Source: Muribaculum sp.
GTDB lineage: Bacteria; Bacillota; Clostridia; Lachnospirales; Lachnospiraceae
Direction: 5' to 3'
Assembly: GCA_023663505.1 (NCBI GenBank)
Contig: JAMPHH010000015.1
Span: 1 to 61,914, forward strand
Length of the DNA stretch: 61,914 nucleotides
The notes beneath the pieces were generated by a model that was given only the letters and a program-made list of their open reading frames with translations, was not told where the DNA came from and ran no database searches. The position numbers and the translations under genes are program-made. Positions 7,845-15,974 of the stretch are shown here, piece after piece (position 1 is the stretch's first letter; each line of letters opens with the position of its first letter).

Positions 7845-10800
7845 ATGAATTACCCCAACAATCATGTGACCCTCGGTATTGACATTGGCTCTACCACTGT
7901 CAAAATCGCGATTTTGGACGATAAACACAATATATTATTCTCTGATTATGAGCGTCATTATGCCAATATTCGCGAGACACTGTCCGCGCTCTTACAAAAG
8001 GCTTATGAAAAGCTTGGCAATCTCACCCTGCACCCCATGATCACCGGCTCCGGCGGTCTGACGCTGGCAAACCATCTGGGCGTTCCCTTCACCCAAGAGG
8101 TGATCGCCGTGGCAGCCTCCCTCAAGGAGCTTGCCCCCAAGACGGACGTCGCCATCGAGCTGGGCGGCGAGGACGCCAAGATCATATACTTTGAGGGCGG
8201 CAACGTGGAACAGCGCATGAACGGCATCTGCGCGGGAGGCACGGGTTCCTTTATCGACCAGATGGCTTCCCTGATCCAGACGGACGCATCGGGTTTAAAT
8301 GAATATGCCAAAAATTACCAATCGCTCTATACAATAGCCGCCCGCTGTGGTGTGTTCGCCAAGACGGATATACAGCCCCTTATCAACGAGGGCGCAACCA
8401 AGGAAGACCTCTCCGCCTCTATCTTTCAGGCAGTGGTCAACCAGACCATATCAGGACTTGCCTGCGGCAAGCCCATAAGAGGACATGTGGCTTTTCTGGG
8501 CGGTCCCCTGCACTTTCTCGACCAGCTCAAGGCTGCCTTTATTCGTACCTTAAAATTGGACGAGGAGCATATTATTGACACCGACAATTCCCACCTCTTT
8601 GCCGCCATCGGCTCCGCCCTGAACGCCAAGGAGGAGGTGTTCTATACCATGGAGGAAATGGTGGGCAAGCTCTCCGCCGACATCAAAATGGAATTTGAAG
8701 TGGAGCGCATGGAGCCTCTTTTTCAGGACAAGGCTGCCTATGAAGCCTTTTGTGAGAGACACAATTCCCATCATGTGACAACGGGAGAGCTCTCCTCTTA
8801 TCAGGGCAATGCCTATCTCGGCATTGACGCCGGCTCCACCACCACCAAGATCGCACTGGTAGGCGAGGAGGGACAACTCCTCTATTCATTTTACGCGAGC
8901 AATGACGGCAGCCCGCTCAACACCGCTATCCGCTCCTTAAAGGAGATCTACACACAGCTTCCCGAGGGCGTCAGGATCGTGCGCTCCTGCTCCACAGGCT
9001 ATGGCGAAGCACTGATGAAAGCCGCATTTCTGTTAGATGACGGCGAGGTGGAGACCGTCGCCCATTACAATGCCGCCGCCTTCTTCGACCCTGAGGTAGA
9101 CTGCATCTTGGATATCGGCGGACAGGATATGAAATGTATCAAAATAAAAGACCAGACCGTGGACAGCGTGCAGCTCAACGAGGCATGCTCCTCAGGCTGC
9201 GGCTCCTTTATCGAGACCTTTGCCAAGTCCCTGAATTACAGCGTGCAGGACTTTGCTCAGGCGGCGCTTTTTGCGGAGCACCCCATCGATCTTGGAACCC
9301 GCTGTACCGTGTTCATGAACTCCAAGGTAAAGCAGGCGCAGAAGGAGGGTGCGTCCGTGGCGGATATCTCCGCGGGACTGGCATACTCTGTCATCAAGAA
9401 CGCTCTTTTTAAGGTGATCAAGGTGTCCGACGCCTCGGAGCTTGGCAAAAATATCGTGGTGCAGGGTGGAACCTTCTACAATGACGCAGTGCTCAGGAGC
9501 TTTGAAAAAATCGCGGATTGCGAGGCAGTCCGTCCCGATATCGCAGGTATCATGGGAGCCTTTGGCGCCGCCCTGATCGCCCGCGACAAATATGAGGAGG
9601 GGTATGAAACCTCCATGCTCTCCTATGAGAAGCTCTGCGCACTTCAATTCGAGACCAGTATGGCAAAATGTAAGGGCTGCACCAATAGCTGCCGCCTCAC
9701 CATCAACAGATTCTCCGGCGGACGGCAGTACATCTCCGGCAACCGCTGCGAGCGGGGTATCGGGGGCAGGAAAAACGCAAATAACGTCCCCAATCTGTTT
9801 GAATATAAGCTTAAACGCTTTTTCTCCTACCCTGCATTGGAGGCTGACCAAGCGCCCAGAGGCGTCGTGGGGCTTCCAAGGGTGCTGAATATGTATGAGA
9901 ACTATCCCTTCTGGCATACCTTTTTCACGGAATTGGGATATAGGGTGATTCTCTCCCCCAGCTCCAACCGCAAGATTTATGAGCTCGGCATAGAATCCAT
10001 ACCCAGTGAATCGGAGTGTTATCCCGCCAAGCTTGCCCACGGGCATGTGACTTGGCTGATCAGGCAGGGTGTAAAATTCATCTTCTACCCCGCCCTGTTC
10101 TATGAGCGCAATGAGTTTGACGAGGCAAACAATCACTACAACTGCCCAATCGTCACCTCTTACTCTGAAAATATCAAAAATAATGTGGAGGAGATCGCCA
10201 AGGGGGAAATCACCTTCCGCAATCCCTTTATGTCCTTTAGAGATGTGGATACCATCACGGAGGCGCTGACCAAGGAATTCACGGAGCTTCCCCCGCAGGA
10301 GATCGCTGCCGCCTGCGAAAAGGCTTGGGCAGAGCTTGAGCGCGCCCACAAGGACATGCAAAAGAAAGGCGAGGAGACCATTAAATATCTGCAGGAGACA
10401 GGCAAGCGCGGTATTGTACTGGCAGGACGCCCCTATCATATCGACCCTGAGATCAACCATGGCATTCCGGAACTTATCACCTCCTATGACATCGCTGTGC
10501 TCACAGAGGATTCCGTGTCCCATCTGGGGCATCCCGAGAGACCCTTGATCGTCTCCGACCAGTGGATGTACCATTCCAGACTCTACGCCGCGGCAAGCTA
10601 TGTGAAAACGGTGGAAAATCTCGACCTGATACAGTTGAACTCCTTCGGCTGCGGTCTGGACGCAGTCACCACGGATCAGGTGAATGATATTTTATCGGGC
10701 TCGGGCAAGATATACACCTGCTTGAAGATCGACGAGGTCAACAACCTCGGTGCGGCAAGAATCCGTATCCGTTCGCTCCTCTCCGCCATCGCTGTGCGTG

Positions 10801-12119
10801 AGCGGAAGCACAAGGAAAGAACCCTGCACTCCTCCGCCATCGTGAAGGTGCCCTTCACGGAGGAGATGCGCAAAAATTACACAATTCTATGCCCCCAGAT
10901 GTCTCCTATCCACTTCGAGATCATGCAGCACGCCTTCAATGCCTGCGGTTACAATTTCGAGGTTTTGGACAATGACAACAAGCATTCCGTGGATATGGGG
11001 CTGAAATATGTAAACAACGATGCCTGCTACCCTTCCCTGCTGGTGGTAGGACAGATTATGGAGGCGCTGCTCTCCGGCAAATACGATCTGAACAAGACCG
11101 CCATCATCATGACACAGACAGGCGGCGGGTGCCGCGCCACCAACTATGTGGGCTTTATCCGCCGCGCCCTGCAAAAAGCGGACATGGCGCAGATACCCGT
11201 CATATCCCTGAATCTGGCGGGTATTGAGTCCAACCCCGGCTTCCACCTGAACGCGGATCTGCTGCTGCGCGCAGCCGTGTCCGCCCAGTTCGGCGATATC
11301 TTCATGCGCTGCGTATACCGTATGAGACCCTACGAGGCAGCCCCCGGAAGCGTGGACGCCGTCCACCAAAAATGGCTGAAGGTCACACAGGATTTTGTCT
11401 CAGCCAAGCATATCAATCTCGTGAGGTTCAACAAGCTCTGCCGTCAGATAATACGCGACTTCGACAATATCCCCCTGTTGGATATCAAGAAGCCCCGCGT
11501 GGGCATCGTGGGCGAGATTCTGGTCAAATTCTCCCCCGCCGGCAACAACCATCTGGTAGAGCTCTTGGAGAGCGAGGGCGCGGAAGCTGTGGTTCCCGAT
11601 CTGATGGACTTCATGCTCTACTGCTTCTACAACCAGATATACAAGGCGGAGCATTTGGGCACGAGCAGGAAAGCCGCCCGCCTCTCCTCACTTGGCATCT
11701 GGGCGATCGAGCATCTGCTGCGCGGCGCGTCCGTGGACGAATTTAAGAAAAGCAGACATTTCGTGCCGCCCACACCGATTCGGGAGATCGTGGAATTCGC
11801 CGAGCCCATCGTATCCATCGGCAACCAGACCGGAGAAGGGTGGTTCCTCACCGGAGAGATGGTGGAGCTGATTCATGACGAGGTGCCCAATATTGTCTGC
11901 ACTCAGCCCTTTGGCTGTCTGCCCAACCACGTGGTTGGCAAGGGCGTCATCAAGGCGCTGCGAAAGTCCTATCCTGAATCCAATATCGTGGCGATCGATT
12001 ACGATCCCGGCGCCAGTGAGGTGAACCAGTTAAACAGAATCAAGCTGATGCTGTCAACGGCACAAAAGAATCTGACACAGCAGTCGGTTACAGAGCCTCC
12101 CCTCGCGGGCGCCGTATAA
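7845..12119 (+). CDS. acyl-CoA dehydratase activase-related protein (double BadF/HgdC-like ATPase with DUF2229)
   Basis: A 1,424-residue fusion. Two ASKHA ATPase domains of the BadF/BadG/BcrA/HgdC type lie in tandem, about residues 5-265 (LGIDIGSTTVKIAI) and 325-590 (LGIDAGSTTTKIAL). Each has an iron-sulfur-type cysteine loop (ICAGGTGSF; ACSSGCGSF). A cysteine-rich stretch near 610-640 (CKGCTNSC, then NRCERG) leads into a DUF2229 region and a long HgdB-like C-terminal part. Activases of this family use ATP to push one electron into 2-hydroxyacyl-CoA or benzoyl-CoA type reductases. No dehydratase subunits lie nearby, so the target is unknown. It is a single-gene unit with its own promoter and terminator. 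Length and order match a family common in clostridia. Confidence 0.9.
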   Translation: MNYPNNHVTLGIDIGSTTVKIAILDDKHNILFSDYERHYANIRETLSALLQKAYEKLGNLTLHPMITGSGGLTLANHLGVPFTQEVIAVAASLKELAPKTDVAIELGGEDAKIIYFEGGNVEQRMNGICAGGTGSFIDQMASLIQTDASGLNEYAKNYQSLYTIAARCGVFAKTDIQPLINEGATKEDLSASIFQAVVNQTISGLACGKPIRGHVAFLGGPLHFLDQLKAAFIRTLKLDEEHIIDTDNSHLFAAIGSALNAKEEVFYTMEEMVGKLSADIKMEFEVERMEPLFQDKAAYEAFCERHNSHHVTTGELSSYQGNAYLGIDAGSTTTKIALVGEEGQLLYSFYASNDGSPLNTAIRSLKEIYTQLPEGVRIVRSCSTGYGEALMKAAFLLDDGEVETVAHYNAAAFFDPEVDCILDIGGQDMKCIKIKDQTVDSVQLNEACSSGCGSFIETFAKSLNYSVQDFAQAALFAEHPIDLGTRCTVFMNSKVKQAQKEGASVADISAGLAYSVIKNALFKVIKVSDASELGKNIVVQGGTFYNDAVLRSFEKIADCEAVRPDIAGIMGAFGAALIARDKYEEGYETSMLSYEKLCALQFETSMAKCKGCTNSCRLTINRFSGGRQYISGNRCERGIGGRKNANNVPNLFEYKLKRFFSYPALEADQAPRGVVGLPRVLNMYENYPFWHTFFTELGYRVILSPSSNRKIYELGIESIPSESECYPAKLAHGHVTWLIRQGVKFIFYPALFYERNEFDEANNHYNCPIVTSYSENIKNNVEEIAKGEITFRNPFMSFRDVDTITEALTKEFTELPPQEIAAACEKAWAELERAHKDMQKKGEETIKYLQETGKRGIVLAGRPYHIDPEINHGIPELITSYDIAVLTEDSVSHLGHPERPLIVSDQWMYHSRLYAAASYVKTVENLDLIQLNSFGCGLDAVTTDQVNDILSGSGKIYTCLKIDEVNNLGAARIRIRSLLSAIAVRERKHKERTLHSSAIVKVPFTEEMRKNYTILCPQMSPIHFEIMQHAFNACGYNFEVLDNDNKHSVDMGLKYVNNDACYPSLLVVGQIMEALLSGKYDLNKTAIIMTQTGGGCRATNYVGFIRRALQKADMAQIPVISLNLAGIESNPGFHLNADLLLRAAVSAQFGDIFMRCVYRMRPYEAAPGSVDAVHQKWLKVTQDFVSAKHINLVRFNKLCRQIIRDFDNIPLLDIKKPRVGIVGEILVKFSPAGNNHLVELLESEGAEAVVPDLMDFMLYCFYNQIYKAEHLGTSRKAARLSSLGIWAIEHLLRGASVDEFKKSRHFVPPTPIREIVEFAEPIVSIGNQTGEGWFLTGEMVELIHDEVPNIVCTQPFGCLPNHVVGKGVIKALRKSYPESNIVAIDYDPGASEVNQLNRIKLMLSTAQKNLTQQSVTEPPLAGAV

Positions 12120-12145
12120 CCGAACCATTACAATAGCAGCATAAC

Positions 12146-12190
12146 AAAATCCCGACAGGATACATTTTACAAATGTCCTATCGGGATTTT
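12146..12190. terminator. bidirectional rho-independent terminator
   Basis: AAAATCCCGACAGGA and TCCTATCGGGATTTT form a 15-bp stem with one mismatch around a 15-nt loop, with A/T tracts on both sides. It lies between the convergent activase gene and the small gene at 12246, so it can serve both. Confidence 0.85.
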
Positions 12191-12245
12191 GTGTCTGAAT
12201 CGCAGAATCGGTCTGCGGCTTTGATGAAATACGGTCGGTTCCGAT

Positions 12246-12482
12246 TTAAGATGCCTCCTCACGATTGTCCAGAAATTGCTGAAGCGCCTGCGCTACCTCC
12301 TCGGGCTCTAACCCGTAGTCATCAATCATGTCGCTGACCGTCTCCAATTCCCTGAACCTTTTCTCCTGCATAAGCTCCTCCAGCTCTCTTTTTTCAGACT
12401 CGATCCTTGTGTGCAATGCCTCGATCAGCTCCTGCTTGGTCTGGATTTTCTCCTCTATAGTCTTTCTCTGCCCTCTTGCCAT
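12246..12482 (-). CDS. small coiled-coil protein
   Basis: A 78-residue, highly charged helical protein (start MARGQRKTIEEKI). Heptad-like Leu/Ile/Glu spacing over residues 8-45 predicts a coiled coil, and a short acidic helical end (YGLEPEEVAQALQQF) follows. AGGAGG sits 9 nt before this ATG, so the longer frame starting at 12533 is rejected. I recognise no family. Similar small coiled-coil proteins occur near mobile-element genes in clostridia, but nothing mobile is visible here. Confidence 0.65.
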   Translation of the reverse strand: MARGQRKTIEEKIQTKQELIEALHTRIESEKRELEELMQEKRFRELETVSDMIDDYGLEPEEVAQALQQFLDNREEAS

Positions 12483-12598
12483 GATACCTTGACCTCCTTG
12501 TGATTTAATCTTTTTTGGGCGCATGCATGGCATGACCTATATTTTATAACAGTATATGGACAAGACTGGGAAAATATACCTTTAATTTAATATGAAAT

Positions 12599-13390
12599 TT
12601 AGCCTATTGTACACAATTTTCCTCTAAGCACATATCCTATTTTCTTGTAACAGGCGTTTGACGCAGTATAATCTGCATCTGTGTAAAGCATGGGAACATA
12701 TCCTGCATCCATTGCAAGCTTTGTAACCTGATAAACAAGATTTTCGGCGTAATGCTTCCTGCGAAACTCGGGACGGGTAAACACAAGATTGACAGATGCC
12801 ATATTTCCATTAGACGCAAACATACAGCTTGCGACATGATTCCCATGTTTATCCCTCCAAAAGAACATATTTCCCGTTTTGATAAATGCTTCTGCATCTG
12901 CACGATAACCGTCGCGATCCTTTTGGTCGATCCCTGTTTCTTTATGAAACAAATCCATAAAATCTACCAATTCATCAAGATCTTCGCTGCCGCATTGGTG
13001 AATCGAACCGTCAGCTATCTTGGTCGGCTTTACAAGCTTCTGACAATCATACGCAAGCATATTGGTAGAAATGGACAGCGTTTTCCCATCTGCAGCAGCT
13101 CTTTCAATAAAAAACTTCGCCAGATCATACTTAAGGTTAAAGTGATATCCACCGTTTAAAAGAAAGTGTTCTGCCGCAATCTGATAAGCCCTCTCCATCT
13201 CCTCTTTAGATGCATCATCTGAAGTCCATATCCATATAGGAAACGGCTTACCCGTATAACAAATGATCAGCCTCTCATGATCGGTCATCAGCAACTGACA
13301 CTTTCCTCCAATAATGCGTCGAAGCACAAAGAATGTATATTTGTCCTCCTCTAATATTTTTAAATCTCTTTCATCCACATAGCTATCCAT
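12599..13390 (-). CDS. GNAT-family N-acetyltransferase
   Basis: A 263-residue protein. The last 120 residues form a GNAT acetyl-CoA binding domain: a beta-strand with NMASVNLVFTRPEFRRKHY (motif A, with the pyrophosphate-binding turn), then LYTDADYTASNACYKKIGY, the usual motif B region. The first 130 residues are a less conserved domain that may select the acceptor. The start at 13390 is chosen because AGGAGG lies 5 nt upstream. An in-frame GTG two codons earlier overlaps that ribosome site. Substrate unknown. Confidence 0.85.
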   Translation of the reverse strand: MDSYVDERDLKILEEDKYTFFVLRRIIGGKCQLLMTDHERLIICYTGKPFPIWIWTSDDASKEEMERAYQIAAEHFLLNGGYHFNLKYDLAKFFIERAAADGKTLSISTNMLAYDCQKLVKPTKIADGSIHQCGSEDLDELVDFMDLFHKETGIDQKDRDGYRADAEAFIKTGNMFFWRDKHGNHVASCMFASNGNMASVNLVFTRPEFRRKHYAENLVYQVTKLAMDAGYVPMLYTDADYTASNACYKKIGYVLRGKLCTIG

Positions 13391-13460
13391 AGCCACCTCC
13401 TGAAATCGAAATGTTTCGTTACAGATAATTTATAACCTGTTACGCATAGAACTTGTTCCA

Positions 13461-13542
13461 AATGGAGCTTGCTCTTAATGGAGCCTGCCTCTAATGGAGC
13501 TCGCTCCTAATGGAACTTGCCTCATTTGGGGCAAGTTCCATT
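13461..13542. repeat. four 16-bp tandem repeats ending in a hairpin
   Basis: Four consecutive 16-nt units start at 13461, 13477, 13493 and 13509, each AATGGARCYYGCYYYY-like. The third contains GGAGCTCGCTCC, and the fourth opens a perfect 13-bp hairpin (AATGGAACTTGCC with GGCAAGTTCCATT, 13509-13542). The array lies just downstream of the XRE gene at 13545 and within the 148-bp gap behind the GNAT gene's start. It could act as a terminator for the XRE gene, but the T-run is on the wrong side for that. Confidence 0.75.
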
Positions 13543-13544
13543 TA

Positions 13545-13796
13545 TTATGCGCTTGCCTGCATCTGTGCGTCCGTCGTGATGACGATATCGTCAAGCTTCA
13601 CGCCAAACACAGATGCAAGCACGATCATATTGTCGATGGTGGGCAGAGCTGTTCCGTGCTGCCACTTGTAGATTGCCTGAGGCGTGGCAAAGCCGAAGAT
13701 CTCCTGAAGCTGCCTTACGCTCATACCCGCCCTCTCTCTCAGCCGAGTGATGTTCTTTCCTGTCTGCACCATGTCTATGGTGGGTATTGTAAACAT
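13545..13796 (-). CDS. XRE-family helix-turn-helix regulator
   Basis: An 83-residue single-domain DNA-binding protein. The Cro/CI-type HTH spans about residues 14-68: NITRLRERAGMSVRQLQEI, a recognition helix around TPQAIYKWQHG, then a helix containing NMIVLASVFG. AGGAGGG lies 7 nt before the start. It follows rtcB by 46 bp on the same strand and could be co-transcribed with it. No effector domain is present. Confidence 0.85.
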   Translation of the reverse strand: MFTIPTIDMVQTGKNITRLRERAGMSVRQLQEIFGFATPQAIYKWQHGTALPTIDNMIVLASVFGVKLDDIVITTDAQMQASA

Positions 13797-13842
13797 TTTA
13801 TTTCCCTCCTGTTGCGGCAGCCTCGAAAGCCTGAGCAGAAGC

Positions 13843-15045
13843 CTAGTCGGATGCCTTGAAATTGTAAATTGGTTTCATAATATCTATGATATCCACAGAC
13901 TCCTTAATTACATCTATGATATCATTCAGAGACTTGTAAGCCATGGGAGCCTCGTCGAGTGTCGCCTCGTTGATAGAGGTGGTATAAATCCCCTCCATGG
14001 TCTTCTGATACTCCTCCATGCTCAGAGACTCCTTAGCCTTCCTGCGGGACATCAGTCTGCCCGCACCGTGGGGCGCCGAGTAATTCCACTCCGGATTGCC
14101 CTTGCCGACAGCCAATACGCTCCCGTCTCTCATATTGATGGGAATCAGCACCTTCTCTCCCTTATGGGCGGCAATCGCACCTTTTCGCAGGATCATCTCC
14201 TCCGTATCAATGTAATTGTGGATGGTATGGAAGGCATCCGTGCCTGCCATACCTGTCCTGTCTAAGAGAACCTCCGCCATCCTCTCGCGGTTCCTTCTCG
14301 CAAAATGCTGACATATCTCCACGTCATGCAGATAGTCCTCAAAATAAGTCCCATACAGATAGCACAGATCCTCCGGCATCTTCGCCTCGCGCTTGCTCCA
14401 CTCGATAGCCTTCAACGCCGCCTGAATCTCTGACCTTCTACCCTGCTCCTTATAGGTGCGGATGATCTCGTCCCTCTCCTTCAGATAGGTCTCAATCCCC
14501 TTGTGCAGGTCGATGGCAAGCTGCTGGTAGATCTCCGCCACCTGTTTGCCCAGATTACGGCTTCCCGAATGGATGACCAGATATTTGGTTCCATCCTGCG
14601 CCTGATCCACCTCGATAAAGTGGTTTCCTCCACCCAAGGTTCCAAGGCTTCTCTCAAGCCACTTGGAATTCTTGAGGCTCCTGTAGCACCTAAGCTGTGT
14701 CAGGTCGAACCGCTCCTGCCTGCCCTCCCATACATTCCTTCCGGACGGGATATAATGAGCCGCCTCGTCCAGCTTCTCGAAGTCAATCTCCCTGTTTCCC
14801 AAATTCACGGTATACATCCCGCATCCGATATCCACGCCGACGATGTTGGGCACTGCCTTGTCCGTCACGGTCATGGTGGTGCCTATGGTGCACCCCTTGC
14901 CCGCATGAACGTCGGGCATGATGCGAATGGCGCTCCCCTGTGTAAATTCATAATCGCACATCCTGCGGATCTGCTCTATCGCTTCCTCCTCCACTACGCT
15001 TGCATAGCAGATTGCTGTGTTTATTTTTCCCTTGATCTCAAACAT
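13843..15045 (-). CDS. rtcB: RtcB-family RNA ligase
   Basis: A 400-residue RtcB, the 3'-phosphate/5'-hydroxyl RNA ligase that uses GTP and Mn2+ for RNA repair. Visible signatures are PDVHAGKGC, GVDIGCGM (metal-binding Asp and Cys), GGGNHFIE, HSGSRNLG, and HGAGRLMSR, whose histidine carries the GMP. It is near the short end for the family. A GGGAGG-type site precedes the start. No archease or RtcA lies nearby; the neighbour on the same strand is an XRE regulator. Confidence 0.93.
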   Translation of the reverse strand: MFEIKGKINTAICYASVVEEEAIEQIRRMCDYEFTQGSAIRIMPDVHAGKGCTIGTTMTVTDKAVPNIVGVDIGCGMYTVNLGNREIDFEKLDEAAHYIPSGRNVWEGRQERFDLTQLRCYRSLKNSKWLERSLGTLGGGNHFIEVDQAQDGTKYLVIHSGSRNLGKQVAEIYQQLAIDLHKGIETYLKERDEIIRTYKEQGRRSEIQAALKAIEWSKREAKMPEDLCYLYGTYFEDYLHDVEICQHFARRNRERMAEVLLDRTGMAGTDAFHTIHNYIDTEEMILRKGAIAAHKGEKVLIPINMRDGSVLAVGKGNPEWNYSAPHGAGRLMSRRKAKESLSMEEYQKTMEGIYTTSINEATLDEAPMAYKSLNDIIDVIKESVDIIDIMKPIYNFKASD

Positions 15046-15060
15046 TTTCTTTCCTCCCTC

Positions 15061-15170
15061 TCCTCATTGCTCAGCCTCGTGCTCACCTTGTGCTCCGCAC
15101 TCGGTGTCGCGGCATTCGTCCCATTCCCGTCCATGCAAGCATGGCGTGAATGCTCCTCATTGCTCGCGCA
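15061..15170. repeat. mosaic hairpin repeat, copy 2
   Basis: This stretch upstream of rtcB contains GCGGCATTCG, CATGCAAGCATG (a palindromic core), GCTCCTCATTGCTCGCG and other short blocks also found in the repeat at 6406-6640. It contains no credible ORF. It abuts the terminator at 15171. Confidence 0.55.
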
Positions 15171-15210
15171 AAAAAGCCGCCTGTCTGATGGATATAAGAC
15201 AAGCGGCTTT
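15171..15210 (-). terminator. rho-independent terminator of the 51-aa transcription unit
   Basis: On the minus strand AAAGCCGCTTGTCT pairs with AGACAGGCGGCTTT (one mismatch), and TTTT follows. A second small hairpin, TTGCC-TGATCA-GGCAA, lies just after the stop codon at 15234-15250. The gene ended here is the small ORF at 15251-15406. Confidence 0.8.
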
Positions 15211-15250
15211 CAGCTAATGTAATATCTATGTTTTGCCCTGATCAGGCAAC

Positions 15251-15406
15251 TTACACACAACATTCCAATAGACTTCGACTTCTCTTATATTCCCTATGAT
15301 ACCCGTAATAAAAGTGCATCAAATCAAGACGCTGTTTGCTTTCCAGAGTCCTAAATTGGTGTTCCGTATTCAGGTATTGTGCCGGTCTGATCGTCATGTT
15401 GTTCAT
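15251..15406 (-). CDS. 51-aa protein with its own promoter and terminator
   Basis: An ORF of 51 residues (start MNNMTIRPAQYLNTEHQFRT, end RSRSLLECCV). The ATG is preceded by AAAGGAAAAACG, a good ribosome site. A sigma-A-type promoter lies about 105 nt upstream and a strong terminator about 40 nt downstream, so the whole forms one transcription unit. The roughly 95-nt leader holds two small hairpins, one of which (GGACTGATAAAGTCC) ends just before the ribosome site. The protein is basic and aromatic-rich, with no signal peptide. No family recognised. A regulatory RNA carrying an incidental ORF is the alternative. Confidence 0.55.
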   Translation of the reverse strand: MNNMTIRPAQYLNTEHQFRTLESKQRLDLMHFYYGYHREYKRSRSLLECCV

Positions 15407-15509
15407 CGTTTTTCCTTTCCGGACTTTATCAGTCCATTTTCGTTTTACTTTGCCTATGGCGAGGCATTTGTGGATTTATTTGTGAATCCTTCCCATGCCT
15501 TTATATTGG

Positions 15510-15538
15510 ATTATAACACCAAAAGCTTTAGTTGTCAT
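15510..15538 (-). promoter_or_regulatory. promoter for the 51-aa gene
   Basis: Read on the minus strand, ATGACA (15533-15538) and TATAAT (15510-15515) are 17 nt apart. The -10 is perfect and the -35 matches consensus at 5 of 6 positions. The rest of 15407-15974 holds only the large inverted-repeat element and the hicA promoter region. Confidence 0.6.
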
Positions 15539-15608
15539 TATACTTCTGGTATAAAATCAGGAATTTTGTAACAGTTTAGCCTTTAAAATTATAAAATCGC
15601 GCGGAGGC

Positions 15609-15832
15609 GGCGGGAGAAGACTGGGAGTGTTTTGCGGACTGGCTGCGGTTGGGTGTTTTCTAATAGTGCGGGGAAGGGGATTGCAATTTACGGGTCGGCT
15701 CTAAGGTGCATCCATGCACCTAGAGCCTGAAATGCGCGTCCATGCGCATTTCACCCTAGTGTCTGAACGCACTATAAGAAAACGCTCCAACCTCCGCCGA
15801 AGCCCGCAAAACACTCCCAGTCTTCTCCCGCC
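15609..15832. repeat. 224-bp cloverleaf-like inverted-repeat element, copy A
   Basis: The outer arms (about 60 nt each) begin GGCGGGAGAAGACTGGGAGT and end with its complement. The first 29 pairs are perfect, and the innermost part, ending TAGTGCG/CGCACTA, is nearly so. Between the arms lie two further hairpins: GGCTCTA-A-GGTGCAT with ATGCACC-TAGAGCC, and GAAATGCGC with GCGCATTTC. There is no ORF. A second copy lies at 61468-61693. The flank TATAAAATCG, 13 nt before this copy, also occurs upstream of copy B. It could be a structured RNA, a MITE-like mobile repeat, or a DNA cruciform site. Confidence 0.85.
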
Positions 15833-15921
15833 TTGATACCTGTGCGATGTAGATTTGTATGGCTTGTATATTGTGCTATGGCTGAAATGTTATATCTGAA
15901 TTATTACGGCATATTTCGCTC

Positions 15922-15955
15922 TTGATAACACGTAAAATACGTGTTATCATATAAT
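15922..15955 (+). promoter_or_regulatory. hicAB promoter with palindromic operator
   Basis: GATAACACGTA and TACGTGTTATC form a perfect 11-bp inverted repeat (15924-15948, AAA spacer) immediately before a TATAAT box at 15950-15955. The -35 is not clear at normal spacing. HicB antitoxins autoregulate through such palindromes via their C-terminal DNA-binding domain, so this is the likely operator. Confidence 0.7.
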
Positions 15956-15974
15956 TGTCAAGGAGGAAGCCTAC

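Noticed and set aside
9192..10574. Long minus-strand frame of 460 codons inside the activase-like gene
   Set aside because: It is antisense to a clear coding gene, has no ribosome site or homology I recognise, and its composition (Gly/Val/His-rich) is what the opposite strand of this gene would give.
15296..15571. Plus-strand frame of 91 codons in the gap before hicA
   Set aside because: It is antisense to the 51-aa gene and lacks a ribosome site; the minus strand has the full set of signals.
15609..15832. Reading the large inverted repeat as a simple terminator or as an insertion sequence
   Set aside because: The stem is far longer than a terminator, has no T-run, and the loop holds two further hairpins; no transposase frame fits inside 224 bp.
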